44,392 bases of DNA from Psychromonas sp. MB-3u-54 (GTDB taxonomy: Bacteria > Pseudomonadota > Gammaproteobacteria > Enterobacterales > Psychromonadaceae): NCBI RefSeq assembly GCF_002836415.1, contig NZ_PJBP01000123.1, positions 1 to 44,392 of the forward strand, written 5' to 3'. The notes under the pieces were generated by a model. It saw nothing but the letters and a program-made list of their open reading frames with translations. It did not search any database and was not told the origin of the DNA. The position numbers and the translations under genes were made by a program. Position 1 is the first letter of the stretch. Each line of letters begins with the position of its first letter. This document shows positions 1-8,314 of this stretch, one piece after another.

Positions 1-7
1 GAGGTGA

Positions 8-355
8 TTACATCGAAAGGGCTTGTGCACATTTGATACAGCGAATCGCCGTTGGATCGATTTCCAAACGGCGTACATTGATGTCTTCATCACAGTCAAT
101 ACAGATTCCATATATCTGTTGATCCAATCGCTTTAGCCCCTGCTCCACACTGATTAATCGACGTTCTCGACGGCGCGAAGATTCAAGTGCCATTTGCTGG
201 ATCTGCATGGCATCGACCCTCGATACGCGGCCAACAGCGGCCTGATCCAGAGCCACTGGTTTGATATCATTTGCAGTGCTGGCAAGGGCTACAATGAGCT
301 CTTCCTTAAGGGCTATCAACTGCTTGCGAAACTGAATTATATTATCTGGATGCAT
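8..355 (-). CDS. DksA/TraR-family C4 zinc-finger protein
   Basis: This 115-residue protein has an N-terminal helical region of about 75 residues and a C-terminal four-cysteine zinc finger (C-I-D-C and C-I-K-C, about 20 residues apart). That layout and the sequence around YGIC-x2-C fit the DksA/TraR family. Family members bind RNA polymerase in the secondary channel or act as small zinc-finger regulators; which applies here is unknown. It is shorter than true DksA (about 150 residues) and lacks an obvious DxxDxA coiled-coil tip. The start is supported by AGGA 8 bases before ATG. The truncated haemoglobin gene ends 18 bases upstream on the same strand, so the two are probably cotranscribed. Confidence 0.85.
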   Translation of the reverse strand: MHPDNIIQFRKQLIALKEELIVALASTANDIKPVALDQAAVGRVSRVDAMQIQQMALESSRRRERRLISVEQGLKRLDQQIYGICIDCDEDINVRRLEIDPTAIRCIKCAQALSM

Positions 356-373
356 GCGATTGTCCTTGTTAAT

Positions 374-790
374 CTAAGTGCCTGACACCATTCTGATTCG
401 TTCTGCCGGAACGCGTAATTGTGCCATTAAATAAATTTTAAATGATGCTTCATAGGGTTGTTGATCGATGGCTTTTTGCATACACAAAAGCCATGCATCC
501 CTTTCCTCAATACCGACTGACAAATGCTTATGCGCTAAGGGAATATTGATACTCCCGTAATGCTCAGCATACAATTTAGGCCCGCCAAGCCAACCGGATA
601 AAAAACAGGACAGCTTTTTCCGAGACTCTGACAAATCACTGGGGTGCATATCTCTAATTTTCTTTGATTTTGAAAAAACATTCATATTATGATAAAAATC
701 ATCAACGAGTTTAGTAATACCAGATAACTTTCCCGCCATTGTATAAGAGTTGTCTCCTACGCCATACTCACAACTTTCAAAACTCATCAT
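374..790 (-). CDS. Group II truncated haemoglobin
   Basis: A 138-residue globin of the truncated group II (TrHbO) type. The hallmark segments are visible: a YGxGDxSYxxAG-like start (residues 9-20), DDFYxxM (30-36), the FLSGWLGGPKLY block (63-74), a proximal histidine at about residue 89 and ERDAW with the conserved tryptophan at about 100. Such proteins bind O2, NO or sulfide and are linked to oxidative or nitrosative stress. The reading frame stays open further upstream to 1039, but that 83-residue extension has no globin similarity and group II globins are about 130-140 residues long, so I start at the ATG-ATG pair at 790, preceded by AGG. A DksA-like gene follows after 18 bases. Confidence 0.85.
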   Translation of the reverse strand: MMSFESCEYGVGDNSYTMAGKLSGITKLVDDFYHNMNVFSKSKKIRDMHPSDLSESRKKLSCFLSGWLGGPKLYAEHYGSINIPLAHKHLSVGIEERDAWLLCMQKAIDQQPYEASFKIYLMAQLRVPAERIRMVSGT

Positions 791-1149
791 TGAACCCAAA
801 CCTATTTGACGCACTAACGCCCTTGTTAACGGACTAAAAACTGAAAAAGCGAGACACCCGTTCTTTTGATAATAACAGGCCAAATGAATAACCATTCTAT
901 ATGTACCCTCTCCAGCGGTACACCTAAGGTATTTCTTACCGGCGTTATGACCGATGCCAAAAATAACATTTACTGCATTTATAGGGCTGATTATAGTTTT
1001 CCTTTGAGTATTCAGCTGCGTTTTGTGCTTTATATTCATAAAAATACTGATTTAGATCTTGCCTTCAACCCCTTATTTTACACAGTCAAAAAGGCTTGGC
1101 TGTCCTGCCTTATTGTTCTCTTTTAGCTTTAAGCGATAGGATAATGCTC

Positions 1150-1401
1150 CTATTTAAACCATACTTTTCCGCCTATCATTTTATAGGCAGGGGTACCGCG
1201 TATTAGCATCTCTCTGGCGAACACGGTTGCGCATTCAGGACAAGTACATTCTTCCGTGGTGAAATTTTTAGTAATTCGCTCTTTGAAGCATTTAACAAGA
1301 GAGCCTTTTCCGCCTTTTTTATATTTAAAAAGTGGATGTTGGCATTTGCTGCAATAAATATTCACACTTCTAGAGGGCGCTTTAGTATTTGGTTTTGCCA
1401 T
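1150..1401 (-). CDS. Small conserved zinc-ribbon protein
   Basis: This 83-residue basic protein carries two CxxC knuckles, YCSKC near residue 17 and CTCPEC near residue 54, that probably form one zinc ribbon. The interior (KYKKGGKGSLVKCF) and the C-terminal RGTPAYKMIGGKVWFK are the kind of sequence seen in an uncharacterised family of marine gammaproteobacteria. No enzymatic residues are evident and no function can be assigned. It stands alone, about 360 bases upstream of the haemoglobin gene on the same strand. GAGGAAATTT lies just before the ATG and serves as ribosome binding site. Confidence 0.75.
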   Translation of the reverse strand: MAKPNTKAPSRSVNIYCSKCQHPLFKYKKGGKGSLVKCFKERITKNFTTEECTCPECATVFAREMLIRGTPAYKMIGGKVWFK

Positions 1402-1608
1402 AAATTTCCTCTAATATTCACCGATATATTGATTACCAGAACCTTGAACTTCACAGTTCTTTTTATTGCGCTCTATCTCCCATTCGCTGATAGGATGATC
1501 GTTGTTCCAGCGTTTAAGTAATACACGTTATCAAATTTAAAGCCTGATACATTGCGCCGCACGTAGGCTTAATGTACAACTGAATAGGCGTTATATCACC
1601 TTCAATTC

Positions 1609-1863
1609 CTACTCTGGTTCAACAATATCACGATCAAAATCAATCTTAAAATCACACTGACCATAAACACTATTTTCACCGATTATTTCGCTATTGCCAA
1701 TAGGGGCACATTTACTCAGATCTATGCGCAGAAGAGGAACCCCAAAAATAGCGGGATTCCTCTCAGGTTTTATTGCAATGAACCGAGGCCGTCTGAACAG
1801 CTGCGCCTGCAGCCAGTCATAACTAAGGACATTTCTCGATTGCAATGGCATCAATATCTTCAT
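1609..1863 (-). CDS. Hypothetical small protein overlapping the end of the large unknown gene
   Basis: An open frame of up to 95 residues begins inside the last 70 bases of the preceding large gene and runs 215 bases beyond its stop. I place the start at an ATG giving about 84 residues; no strong ribosome binding site decides between the candidates. The sequence (SYDWLQAQLFRRPRFIAI, then CAPIGNSEIIGENSVYGQ) has normal composition and may be translationally coupled to the upstream gene. It could also be the true C-terminus of the upstream protein, cut off by a frameshift. No domain was recognised. Confidence 0.4.
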   Translation of the reverse strand: MKILMPLQSRNVLSYDWLQAQLFRRPRFIAIKPERNPAIFGVPLLRIDLSKCAPIGNSEIIGENSVYGQCDFKIDFDRDIVEPE

Positions 1864-3922
1864 CGTAAAAGATAAAATAACGCCCATTACGTACATGTGC
1901 CCAAGCTCTCAGCCTGAGAGCAAAGGCACAGGTCGAGTCCAGACCAGTCAGCAACGATGCTCCTGAAACATGATAATTGGTGAAACTTCCAGGCAGACCA
2001 TTATTGGATATATTGCTCGCTAAGGATTGCTCTGTACCAACACCCTTGGTATACCATAAATGCCATCCGTGCAGGCGATTGTTTTCCTGTGATGCATTTA
2101 CATATAAGTCCAGTGGTGGCACTGCCGCCCACGGGATGACACCGCAGTCATTCATCACACTTGGAACAGTGATTTCGGCATCGGGTCGTTTATTATCCAA
2201 AGTGATCACCAGATCACTGTGATCGACCATAACCGGTAGTGGAGCCGGCGGTATGCCATTACCGACGCCGGCACCGTTACGGTAATCGACTGAACCAGAG
2301 GCAGTGTTCAGCTTAAGGCCGTTCTTATCAAACACCTCCATGCGCAATATATAGATCCCCGTATCTTCTTCTGCCAACCAGCTCTGCCATACCCCAATCC
2401 AATCAGGATTGTACCAGTAATAGTCATTGAAATTACGCATCTCGTACAGGCTAGGTACCGCATTAACTTGATAGGGCCCCAGTTTATGGCTTAGACCAAT
2501 TAGCGTGCTTTTATCGACCCGCGTATCATTGAGTGTGACATCAATAAATTTGAAGTCATGATCATGACTACCCTGTTTGGCGTAGGAAAGACGGTAATAA
2601 TAATATGGCGGCGGATCGCCAAGGACCGGATCGCTGCTCGTCAGATGATCACCAAACTGGCCATACACCAACAGGCTATGCCCATAGGCTACATTGCTAT
2701 AAGGGGTTTGGTTGTAGAGGCCTGTTGTCTGGTTAATTTGATAAACTTCATCATCACCAATGCGAGTGAAGAATACTGGTGAACCAGTTGGTGGCTCATA
2801 ACAATGACCATTACCACAAATCACCTCTTCATTATCCAGGAACAGATCAATATGGGTATTGTTTACATTCCAGCGTGTACTGGTATACGGATCCATATAG
2901 ATAACTGTCTTTACACCGTTAACGATCTGAGTGACCTTAATAATAATATCAGGGCGAGCATCAAAGCGCAGACGCCCTCTGCGGAAGTGGAACGGCGACC
3001 AGTTAAAGCAGCAGTTGAAATAACCATTGCAATCGGTGTTGGTTTCGCATAATAGAGCCTTGCTGTAAAAGCACAGCGGAAAAACATGCCATGGCGCTAG
3101 TTTAGAAGTCAGGGTGAGATTATCCAGACGTGCCGCGGTGGTGTTGTCTAATAATGCGGCTTCGCCCACACGCTTAAAAGTAGTTGCAGAGGCTAGCTGC
3201 AATTTTCCTGGCGGCTCTGGTTGAGGATTGATAGTCACCTTCGGCAAAGGTGATGATAATAAATTAATCCCTTGGGATAGGTCAGAAATTCCGCCTAAAT
3301 CCAATTCTGGCAGTAGATCTGGTCTGGGAAACGGGCGCGGCGGAAAAGGAGGCTCCTTTAGTAAGTCGGGAATGCGTACAACTTGACGGTCAAGAGCCAG
3401 ATCTGGCCACTTGCGCAACCAAGGCCACCAGCAAGCTTCGCGATCAACATCATATATCTCCACCTTCACAAACGGCACCGGACAGAGTTCGGTATTGCTA
3501 TCTTGATGAACTAATTTACGGACATGACCACTGACACAAATGCGTTGAGGCCACCAGAGGCGCCACACAGCTAGCGGTAATAAACTATCAAAATGCAGAC
3601 TGTACCGTTGTTCTTCACCACGCCAATCTGTTGCGGCGAACAGTTTACTATAGGCGCTGGAATGGCGAATTTGTTGCGCATCGCCTATCGGACCAATAAT
3701 CAGCTGCACCTGAGCAGGTTTATTTAGCCGAACTGAAACACTGTAATTACCTTTATCCTTTATATCTGTATTGCCGATTAGAGCGCCGGCTCTATCGAAA
3801 ACATAGACGGCTAGTTTCAGATCACCAGATTCACACTCAGCCTGTTCGCGCTGAATGTCACCTTCTATTTTAAAGTTAGCATTTTTCTCAGAATCGGTGG
3901 GTTTATCTTTTTTACTCTTCAT
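1823..3922 (-). CDS. Large protein of unknown function with Cys-rich middle
   Basis: About 699 residues with no recognisable signal peptide. The start is set at 3922, because AGGAG lies 7 bases before that ATG; a more upstream ATG at 3940 has no such site. Residues about 15-120 look like a beta-sandwich, carboxypeptidase-regulatory-like segment. A Pro-rich stretch (EPPFPPRPFPRP) and the motif NPQPEPPG follow. The middle has a cysteine cluster (CETNTDCNGYFNCC) and CGNGHC. The second half is rich in aromatic residues (PPPYYYYRLSY, NDYYWYNPDW), as in extracellular or surface proteins. I do not recognise the family. Composition suggests a secreted or surface structural protein, exported by an unknown route if at all. 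Confidence 0.7.
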   Translation of the reverse strand: MKSKKDKPTDSEKNANFKIEGDIQREQAECESGDLKLAVYVFDRAGALIGNTDIKDKGNYSVSVRLNKPAQVQLIIGPIGDAQQIRHSSAYSKLFAATDWRGEEQRYSLHFDSLLPLAVWRLWWPQRICVSGHVRKLVHQDSNTELCPVPFVKVEIYDVDREACWWPWLRKWPDLALDRQVVRIPDLLKEPPFPPRPFPRPDLLPELDLGGISDLSQGINLLSSPLPKVTINPQPEPPGKLQLASATTFKRVGEAALLDNTTAARLDNLTLTSKLAPWHVFPLCFYSKALLCETNTDCNGYFNCCFNWSPFHFRRGRLRFDARPDIIIKVTQIVNGVKTVIYMDPYTSTRWNVNNTHIDLFLDNEEVICGNGHCYEPPTGSPVFFTRIGDDEVYQINQTTGLYNQTPYSNVAYGHSLLVYGQFGDHLTSSDPVLGDPPPYYYYRLSYAKQGSHDHDFKFIDVTLNDTRVDKSTLIGLSHKLGPYQVNAVPSLYEMRNFNDYYWYNPDWIGVWQSWLAEEDTGIYILRMEVFDKNGLKLNTASGSVDYRNGAGVGNGIPPAPLPVMVDHSDLVITLDNKRPDAEITVPSVMNDCGVIPWAAVPPLDLYVNASQENNRLHGWHLWYTKGVGTEQSLASNISNNGLPGSFTNYHVSGASLLTGLDSTCAFALRLRAWAHVRNGRYFIFYDEDIDAIAIEKCP

Positions 3923-3949
3923 GTCAAATCTCCTTATCACTTAATGTGG

Positions 3950-4186
3950 TTATACCAAACGCATCAAATAAGTGATCAGCCTTGCTGGCTAAAATCAAGC
4001 CTATCGGTGTAATGAGTTCTATTCAGAACATCCTTCTCTTCACCAGTTAGTAATAAAGCTAAAGTGGTTCAAAATCGTTGCATATGATTTTTTGAAAGGA
4101 TAATAACTACTTCCTGCAGCTCATTCCTTTCCAGTATTAATTTTCCGACGCAATGCAAGATCACATTTTTAATACATTTGGTATTA
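3950..4186. mobile_element. MITE, copy 1 of the TAATACCAA...GTGATC family
   Basis: An approximately 237 bp element with imperfect terminal inverted repeats. The left end reads TTATACCAAACGCATC then AAATAAGTGATC. The right end, read on the other strand, is TAATACCAAATGTATT then AAAAATGTGATC. Read from the right, its interior shares blocks with copy 2 (ATTGCG...GGAAAA, GAGYTGCAGGA, TTGATTTTARCCAGCAAG). It encodes nothing and fills the space before the 699-residue unknown gene. The remaining bases up to the IS5 relic hold no other feature I can see. Confidence 0.65.
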
Positions 4187-4398
4187 CGCACTGTTAATGC
4201 TTATAGCAAAATATTTGAAGTTATCTATTTCGATGTACATAAAATTTATAAAATCACTAAGCAAGATCGATCATATTTCATCTTTAAATATAGCTATTCA
4301 TTCGTTATGCGCTAGAGGGCTGCTGATCTTTATTTGAAATTTATACGACAAAGGGAATACCATATAATTTACTCCAGAAAAAAACTTGATCCGCTGCC

Positions 4399-4680
4399 AT
4401 GCCCCGAACAATACTCACCGATGAGTTATGATCAAAACTAAAAGCTATTTCTATTGAGGATAGAGTGCATAAAAAATCTGAATATAGACAGGCAATGGAA
4501 GGCATTCTCTGGCGCTTGTGTGCTGCTTGCCCTTGGCGTGATTTATCTGATTTTTTTAACTTATGGAATACGATTTATCGCCGATTTTTACTTTGGTCTA
4601 GGAAAGGTATCTTGATGAGATGATTTAAAAAATTATCAAGTGATAGTGATGTTGAATGGGAGTTTATTGATGGTAGTGTC
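4399..4680 (+). pseudogene. IS5-family transposase, N-terminal remnant
   Basis: Translation from the ATG at 4399 gives MPRTILTDEL, a stop, then EYRQAMEGILWRL, CPWRDLSDFF, WNTIYRRF, WSRKG and, after another stop, SDSDVEWEFIDGS. This order is the N-terminal portion of IS5-group transposases (MPR..LTDELW, GMLWRLR.GCPWRDLP, WNTVYRRF, WSKKG, EWVFIDGS). Two TGA codons interrupt the frame (4429, 4621); the first replaces the Trp of DELW. Similarity stops abruptly after FIDGS, so the catalytic core is missing. The stretch from 4681 to the next MITE holds nothing I can assign. Confidence 0.75.
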
Positions 4681-4896
4681 TTCGGACTTAAGTTTGTATT
4701 ATATATTCATGACCTAATTTCATCATCTCTTTCAATAGAAAGGGGGTGGATAATTATGTTGTGTACGCGGACTTATATAGTCCTCTTTACTCTGTGTAGC
4801 GCAGCCCTCTGTGGTAGTACCTTTAAGTTTGTTACAAAAAATAACCACGCATACTTCATCATAAAAATGAATGTTCATATTTACGTCTGAAAGCAG

Positions 4897-5064
4897 TAAT
4901 ACCAAAGGAATTAATGAAGTGATCAATTATTGCGAAGGAAAAATTAGCACTAACAAGGCGTGAGTTGCAGGAGATAGTTGTTCTCACTTCAAAACTCACA
5001 ACGCAGTTAGGGATGATTTTAACCAGCAAGAGTGATCACCTTTTTAGTTCTTTTGGTATAATTA
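4897..5064. mobile_element. MITE, copy 2 of the TAATACCAA...GTGATC family
   Basis: A 168 bp element with terminal inverted repeats: TAATACCAAAGGAATT then AATGAAGTGATC on the left, and the complement of TAATTATACCAAAAGAAC then TAAAAAGGTGATC on the right. The interior (ATTGCGAAGGAAAA, CGTGAGTTGCAGGAGATAG, GATTTTAACCAGCAAG) aligns with copies 1 and 3. It is non-coding. No annotated gene lies between it and the PagL-like gene. Confidence 0.7.
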
Positions 5065-5203
5065 CGTCAAGGCACACCAGGATAGAGCAGGGGCTGCCCG
5101 TGAACAAACGGCATAGGGTTAAATACAAGTAAAATACATTTAGCTGTTAATAGTGACTGGTGGAGAAGTGGATGACAGTAAATATGCTAATCAGTTGATT
5201 GAA

Positions 5204-5815
5204 CTATTTAAACGCAGCGAATGAAAAATTATAACTCAGGATGATTGAATTTGAACCGGGGTTTCTGCTTGCAAAACCGGCATTGGATAAATGAGAAAGG
5301 CCCACGCCCAGACGGGAATTAGCGCTCAGCTTGTATGCCAGTTCAAGGCCAGTGCGGAATTCTATATCAGATCCCAGATCGGTGCTGTCACCTTCGTTAT
5401 AGTAGCTGACTGCCCAATTTGGAGTCAGTACCCACTTTTCATTTAGCGGAAAGTCATAACGAACACCACCATAGAGCCAGTAAGCTTGATCAGCGTTAAC
5501 GGCAAAACCCACTGTCGGTATCAGGTTATATACTGATTGAAGTGGTGCAAAACGATACTCAATACCCATCTCTGCAGCCGTATCATTATTAGCATTCCCT
5601 ATATCAAACACGCCAACGGAAACCGCGATAGAGTCTGATTGCTTAGCAAAAGTAACAGGTGATAATAATAAACAGATGGCAGTAAAGATCATTGCGCTCA
5701 ATTTGTTGTTTGCAGTGTTTATTCCGCAGTCTTCTTTTGCCTGCTTGATAACCTGATGATTACTTAATCGATGAAGAATTATTTTAATAGGTGATAGAGC
5801 AGGAAAATTTATCAT
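5204..5815 (-). CDS. PagL-like lipid A 3-O-deacylase (acyloxyacyl hydrolase family)
   Basis: A 203-residue outer-membrane beta-barrel protein. After a hydrophobic segment at about residues 40-57 (a signal peptide preceded by an unusually long N-region) come alternating strands ending in Phe, as in outer-membrane proteins. The family signature is clear near the C-terminus: LGVGLSHLSNAGF...RNPGSNS, with the His175/Ser177 pair expected for PagL catalysis. PagL removes the 3-O acyl chain of lipid A. AAGGAAG 4-5 bases before the first ATG supports that start, although a later Met at 42 would give a more conventional signal peptide. A single-gene unit; no partner is seen. Confidence 0.8.
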   Translation of the reverse strand: MINFPALSPIKIILHRLSNHQVIKQAKEDCGINTANNKLSAMIFTAICLLLSPVTFAKQSDSIAVSVGVFDIGNANNDTAAEMGIEYRFAPLQSVYNLIPTVGFAVNADQAYWLYGGVRYDFPLNEKWVLTPNWAVSYYNEGDSTDLGSDIEFRTGLELAYKLSANSRLGVGLSHLSNAGFASRNPGSNSIILSYNFSFAAFK

Positions 5816-6130
5816 TCAACTTCCTTTAATTGCTGCTAGCTAAAAGTGTGATAACAAATAAAGTTTAGTTAGAAATTAGATTTTTGGTAACTAATTATTA
5901 ACAAAAAACAGGTAGCAACGAAATAGGTATTGTCATAAATTTCAGCCTCTCATCAGTCCTCGCTTGCCGCGAGCAACGGATCTTCCATAAATCAGGCTTG
6001 GCAAGTCAATATGCTCCGACGAGAGTGAAAATAAATAATACCGGCATGGTGATGCCTGACATACGAATAAAATTCAAGCAAAACCCAGCGAAAAGAAAGA
6101 CATGGGGCCACAATAAAATGGAGCCGAGCC
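5816..6130. other. Intergenic region without recognised feature
   Basis: AT-rich DNA between the PagL-like gene and the MiaE stop codon. Short open frames here are overlaps with the MiaE 3' end and have no protein-like character. I see no convincing terminator or promoter. Confidence 0.5.
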
Positions 6131-6892
6131 TTACAAAAAGCTTGGCTTTCCTGAGTGGAATTTAAAGTCAGAATCAGGTGCTTGAATGAGTTCAGCTTCA
6201 ACAACAGCAAAAAAAGCAACTCTCTCGGTTATGTCTTGTCCTGAAATATGCTCTGCTAATGCTAAATAATCTTGATAATGGCGCGCTTCTGACCGCAGCA
6301 GAGACAGGTAAAACTTTCCTATTTTAGGATCTAAATGCGGTGCTATTTTAGCAAACCTTTCGCAGGATCTTGCTTCTATAAAGGCACCTATTATCAATTT
6401 ATCAATAAGCGCTTGCGGTTCATAGGTGCGAACCTTTTTTAACAACCCTTTCGCATAACGTGAGCCAGGTATTGATTCATAAGTAATATTATTGTCTTCT
6501 ATAATTTCTAATACTTGATAAAAGTGATGTAATTCTTCTCTTATCAATAAAACCATTTTATCGACCATATCCTGACCGTAAGGACAGTCGGAACGAGCCT
6601 TAATCGACTTTGATAAAACATTCTTGCCTTTAAGGGTTTCTAGATTACCGATACGCTTATAAGCAAATTGTTCATAGGGCTTAACAAGCTTCACTAGTTG
6701 CTCTATTCCCTCATCTTTTAAAGCATAACGTTTAAGTAAAAATAAAGCACTTTGGGACGCTTTTAATTCGCATAGCAAGTGATCCCGAAGAAGAATGGGT
6801 AAATTTTCTGCTTTTTTAGCTTGATCAACCCAAGAGTCGGGCGTAGTACATTTTAAAAAGGAGTTGATAGGCTCTAATAATTTTTCATACAT
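6131..6892 (-). CDS. miaE: tRNA-(ms2io6A37) hydroxylase MiaE
   Basis: A 253-residue non-haem diiron monooxygenase. It hydroxylates the isopentenyl side chain of 2-methylthio-N6-isopentenyladenosine at position 37 of tRNAs reading U-starting codons. The ferritin-like diiron ligands are in place: E42 (CELKASQ), E119/E120 with H122/H123 (REELHHF), E173 and E178 (FIEARSCERF) and E202 with H205 (RSEARHY). Length and motif order match MiaE of gammaproteobacteria. There is no strong Shine-Dalgarno before the ATG. The gene stands alone and is divergent from the HAD hydrolase, with about 290 bases between. Confidence 0.93.
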   Translation of the reverse strand: MYEKLLEPINSFLKCTTPDSWVDQAKKAENLPILLRDHLLCELKASQSALFLLKRYALKDEGIEQLVKLVKPYEQFAYKRIGNLETLKGKNVLSKSIKARSDCPYGQDMVDKMVLLIREELHHFYQVLEIIEDNNITYESIPGSRYAKGLLKKVRTYEPQALIDKLIIGAFIEARSCERFAKIAPHLDPKIGKFYLSLLRSEARHYQDYLALAEHISGQDITERVAFFAVVEAELIQAPDSDFKFHSGKPSFL

Positions 6893-7186
6893 TATTTTTT
6901 ATTCAGTTTATTAATAATTTTCAATATTTTAACATGAAAATCCACTAAGAATTATTGATTAATCTAACTATCAGCCCGTCGTAAATACAACATAGTATTA
7001 TCGGCGTTCGCGCAGCCCCTTAATAACGGACAAAAATGAAAGACTCAATCACTTTAACAAGCAAATATAAAAAACTGTTAAGATATAACCTAGCAAACCA
7101 CTTAACAGACAGGTTCGGTGAATTGCCCTCACCTGTTAGATCTCGATAAAGTATTATTGATGTTCCATAAGACTTAAGGAAAGAAA

Positions 7187-7981
7187 GTGTTAAATAATAT
7201 TAAATTAATAGCTTCAGATTACGATAAAACATTTCATAGAAATAATCAGCTGGATTTAAAAAAAAACCTCATTGCGGTCGAAAATTGGAGAAATAAAGGA
7301 AATATTTTTGCAATCAGTACCGGCCGGGATGTTGCAAGCATGCTTCATGAGAAAAAAATCAGAAATATAGATTATGACTATCTTGTATCGCTTAACGGCT
7401 CCTTTATTGTCGATGGCAAAAATAATATTCTATTTAAACAAGCACTGGACAATGCGTTAGCCAGAGAGCTGGTTGAAATGCTAAAAGAAAAGTTTGGTGA
7501 TGAATTGATTATTTCCAATGGATTTGATGGCTGTAATATGACCAGTAAAAAGGCCAGCCTGAGCAATGAAATTTCCAGAGAAGTATATGAAAGAAACGCT
7601 AAGATATATTCAAAAACAATAGAAACAGCGCTTGATGGGGAAGTCTTACTTATTGGTTGTTTAAATGATAATTTTGAAAAGGCAAAGATATTAAAAGAAG
7701 AAATTCTGCTCAAATATGAGAGTGAAGTAGAAGTATTTATCAACCTAAATTACATAAACATAGTGCCTAAAGGAATAAGTAAAGCCAGCGGTCTGGATAT
7801 TATTATTGAGCATTCTAAAGCAGACAAATATTGTGTTTCCGTGATTGGTGATGACTTAAATGATATTCCGATGCTCGAAAAATATAATGGTTATGCGGTA
7901 AATAATGCGAAAGAAGAGGTTAAAGCCGTCTCTTTGAAAATATATAATAGCGTATCCGACCTAATCTCAGCCGTGAGCTAA
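7187..7981 (+). CDS. HAD-superfamily (Cof-type, IIB) phosphatase
   Basis: A 264-residue hydrolase with all four HAD motifs: DYDKT (nucleophile D11 and D13), STGR (44-47), a lysine in PKGISKASGLD (195/199) and GDDLND (221-226). The cap between motifs II and III fits the Cof/YkrA subfamily, which dephosphorylates small sugar phosphates, FMN or similar metabolites; the substrate cannot be read from the sequence. The start is GTG, with AAGGA 6 bases upstream. Base composition is notably AT- and Lys-rich compared with neighbouring genes, which may indicate transfer. Confidence 0.87.
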   Translation: MLNNIKLIASDYDKTFHRNNQLDLKKNLIAVENWRNKGNIFAISTGRDVASMLHEKKIRNIDYDYLVSLNGSFIVDGKNNILFKQALDNALARELVEMLKEKFGDELIISNGFDGCNMTSKKASLSNEISREVYERNAKIYSKTIETALDGEVLLIGCLNDNFEKAKILKEEILLKYESEVEVFINLNYINIVPKGISKASGLDIIIEHSKADKYCVSVIGDDLNDIPMLEKYNGYAVNNAKEEVKAVSLKIYNSVSDLISAVS

Positions 7982-8314
7982 GCAAGCTGAAGTCGGAATA
8001 AGCATTAAAATATGCCCTTCAGCTCAGCTTCGAATGGCATTCTCGCTCAGTGTGGAAAAATTTGCTTTATAACGGTTAAATCTAATACCGATTTATCTCA
8101 GCACACTGACCGTCCTACCTTTTGATCGCCTTTTGTGAGAAAATATTAATTATTGGTGAAGACAGTGGGCAGGCACGTCAAGGGCACTATTATGCTGATG
8201 ATTCAGCGTTTTATGACGCATGCGCAGATCTGTATTCACACAACATATGTACCGGGGTTTCTTGGGCAAATGGCGATATAAGACGAAGGCTTTTAGCGCT
8301 GCACAATAAAAAGA
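7982..8314. other. Intergenic region, possibly holding a gene remnant
   Basis: Between the HAD gene and the next hydrolase. A frame from about 8122 reads GEDSGQARQGHYYADD and CTGVSWANGDIRRR, more protein-like than random, but it runs into the next gene in another frame and has no ribosome binding site. I cannot name it and treat it as a possible decayed gene end. Confidence 0.35.

Noticed and set aside
374-1039. 221-residue version of the truncated haemoglobin
   Set aside because: The first 83 residues show no globin similarity and exceed the family length; the internal ATG pair fits better.
4732-4926. 64-codon minus-strand frame
   Set aside because: Begins inside MITE copy 2, has no ribosome binding site and no protein-like composition.
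5992-6219. 75-codon frame overlapping the MiaE 3' end
   Set aside because: Out-of-frame overlap with a well-supported gene; no independent evidence.
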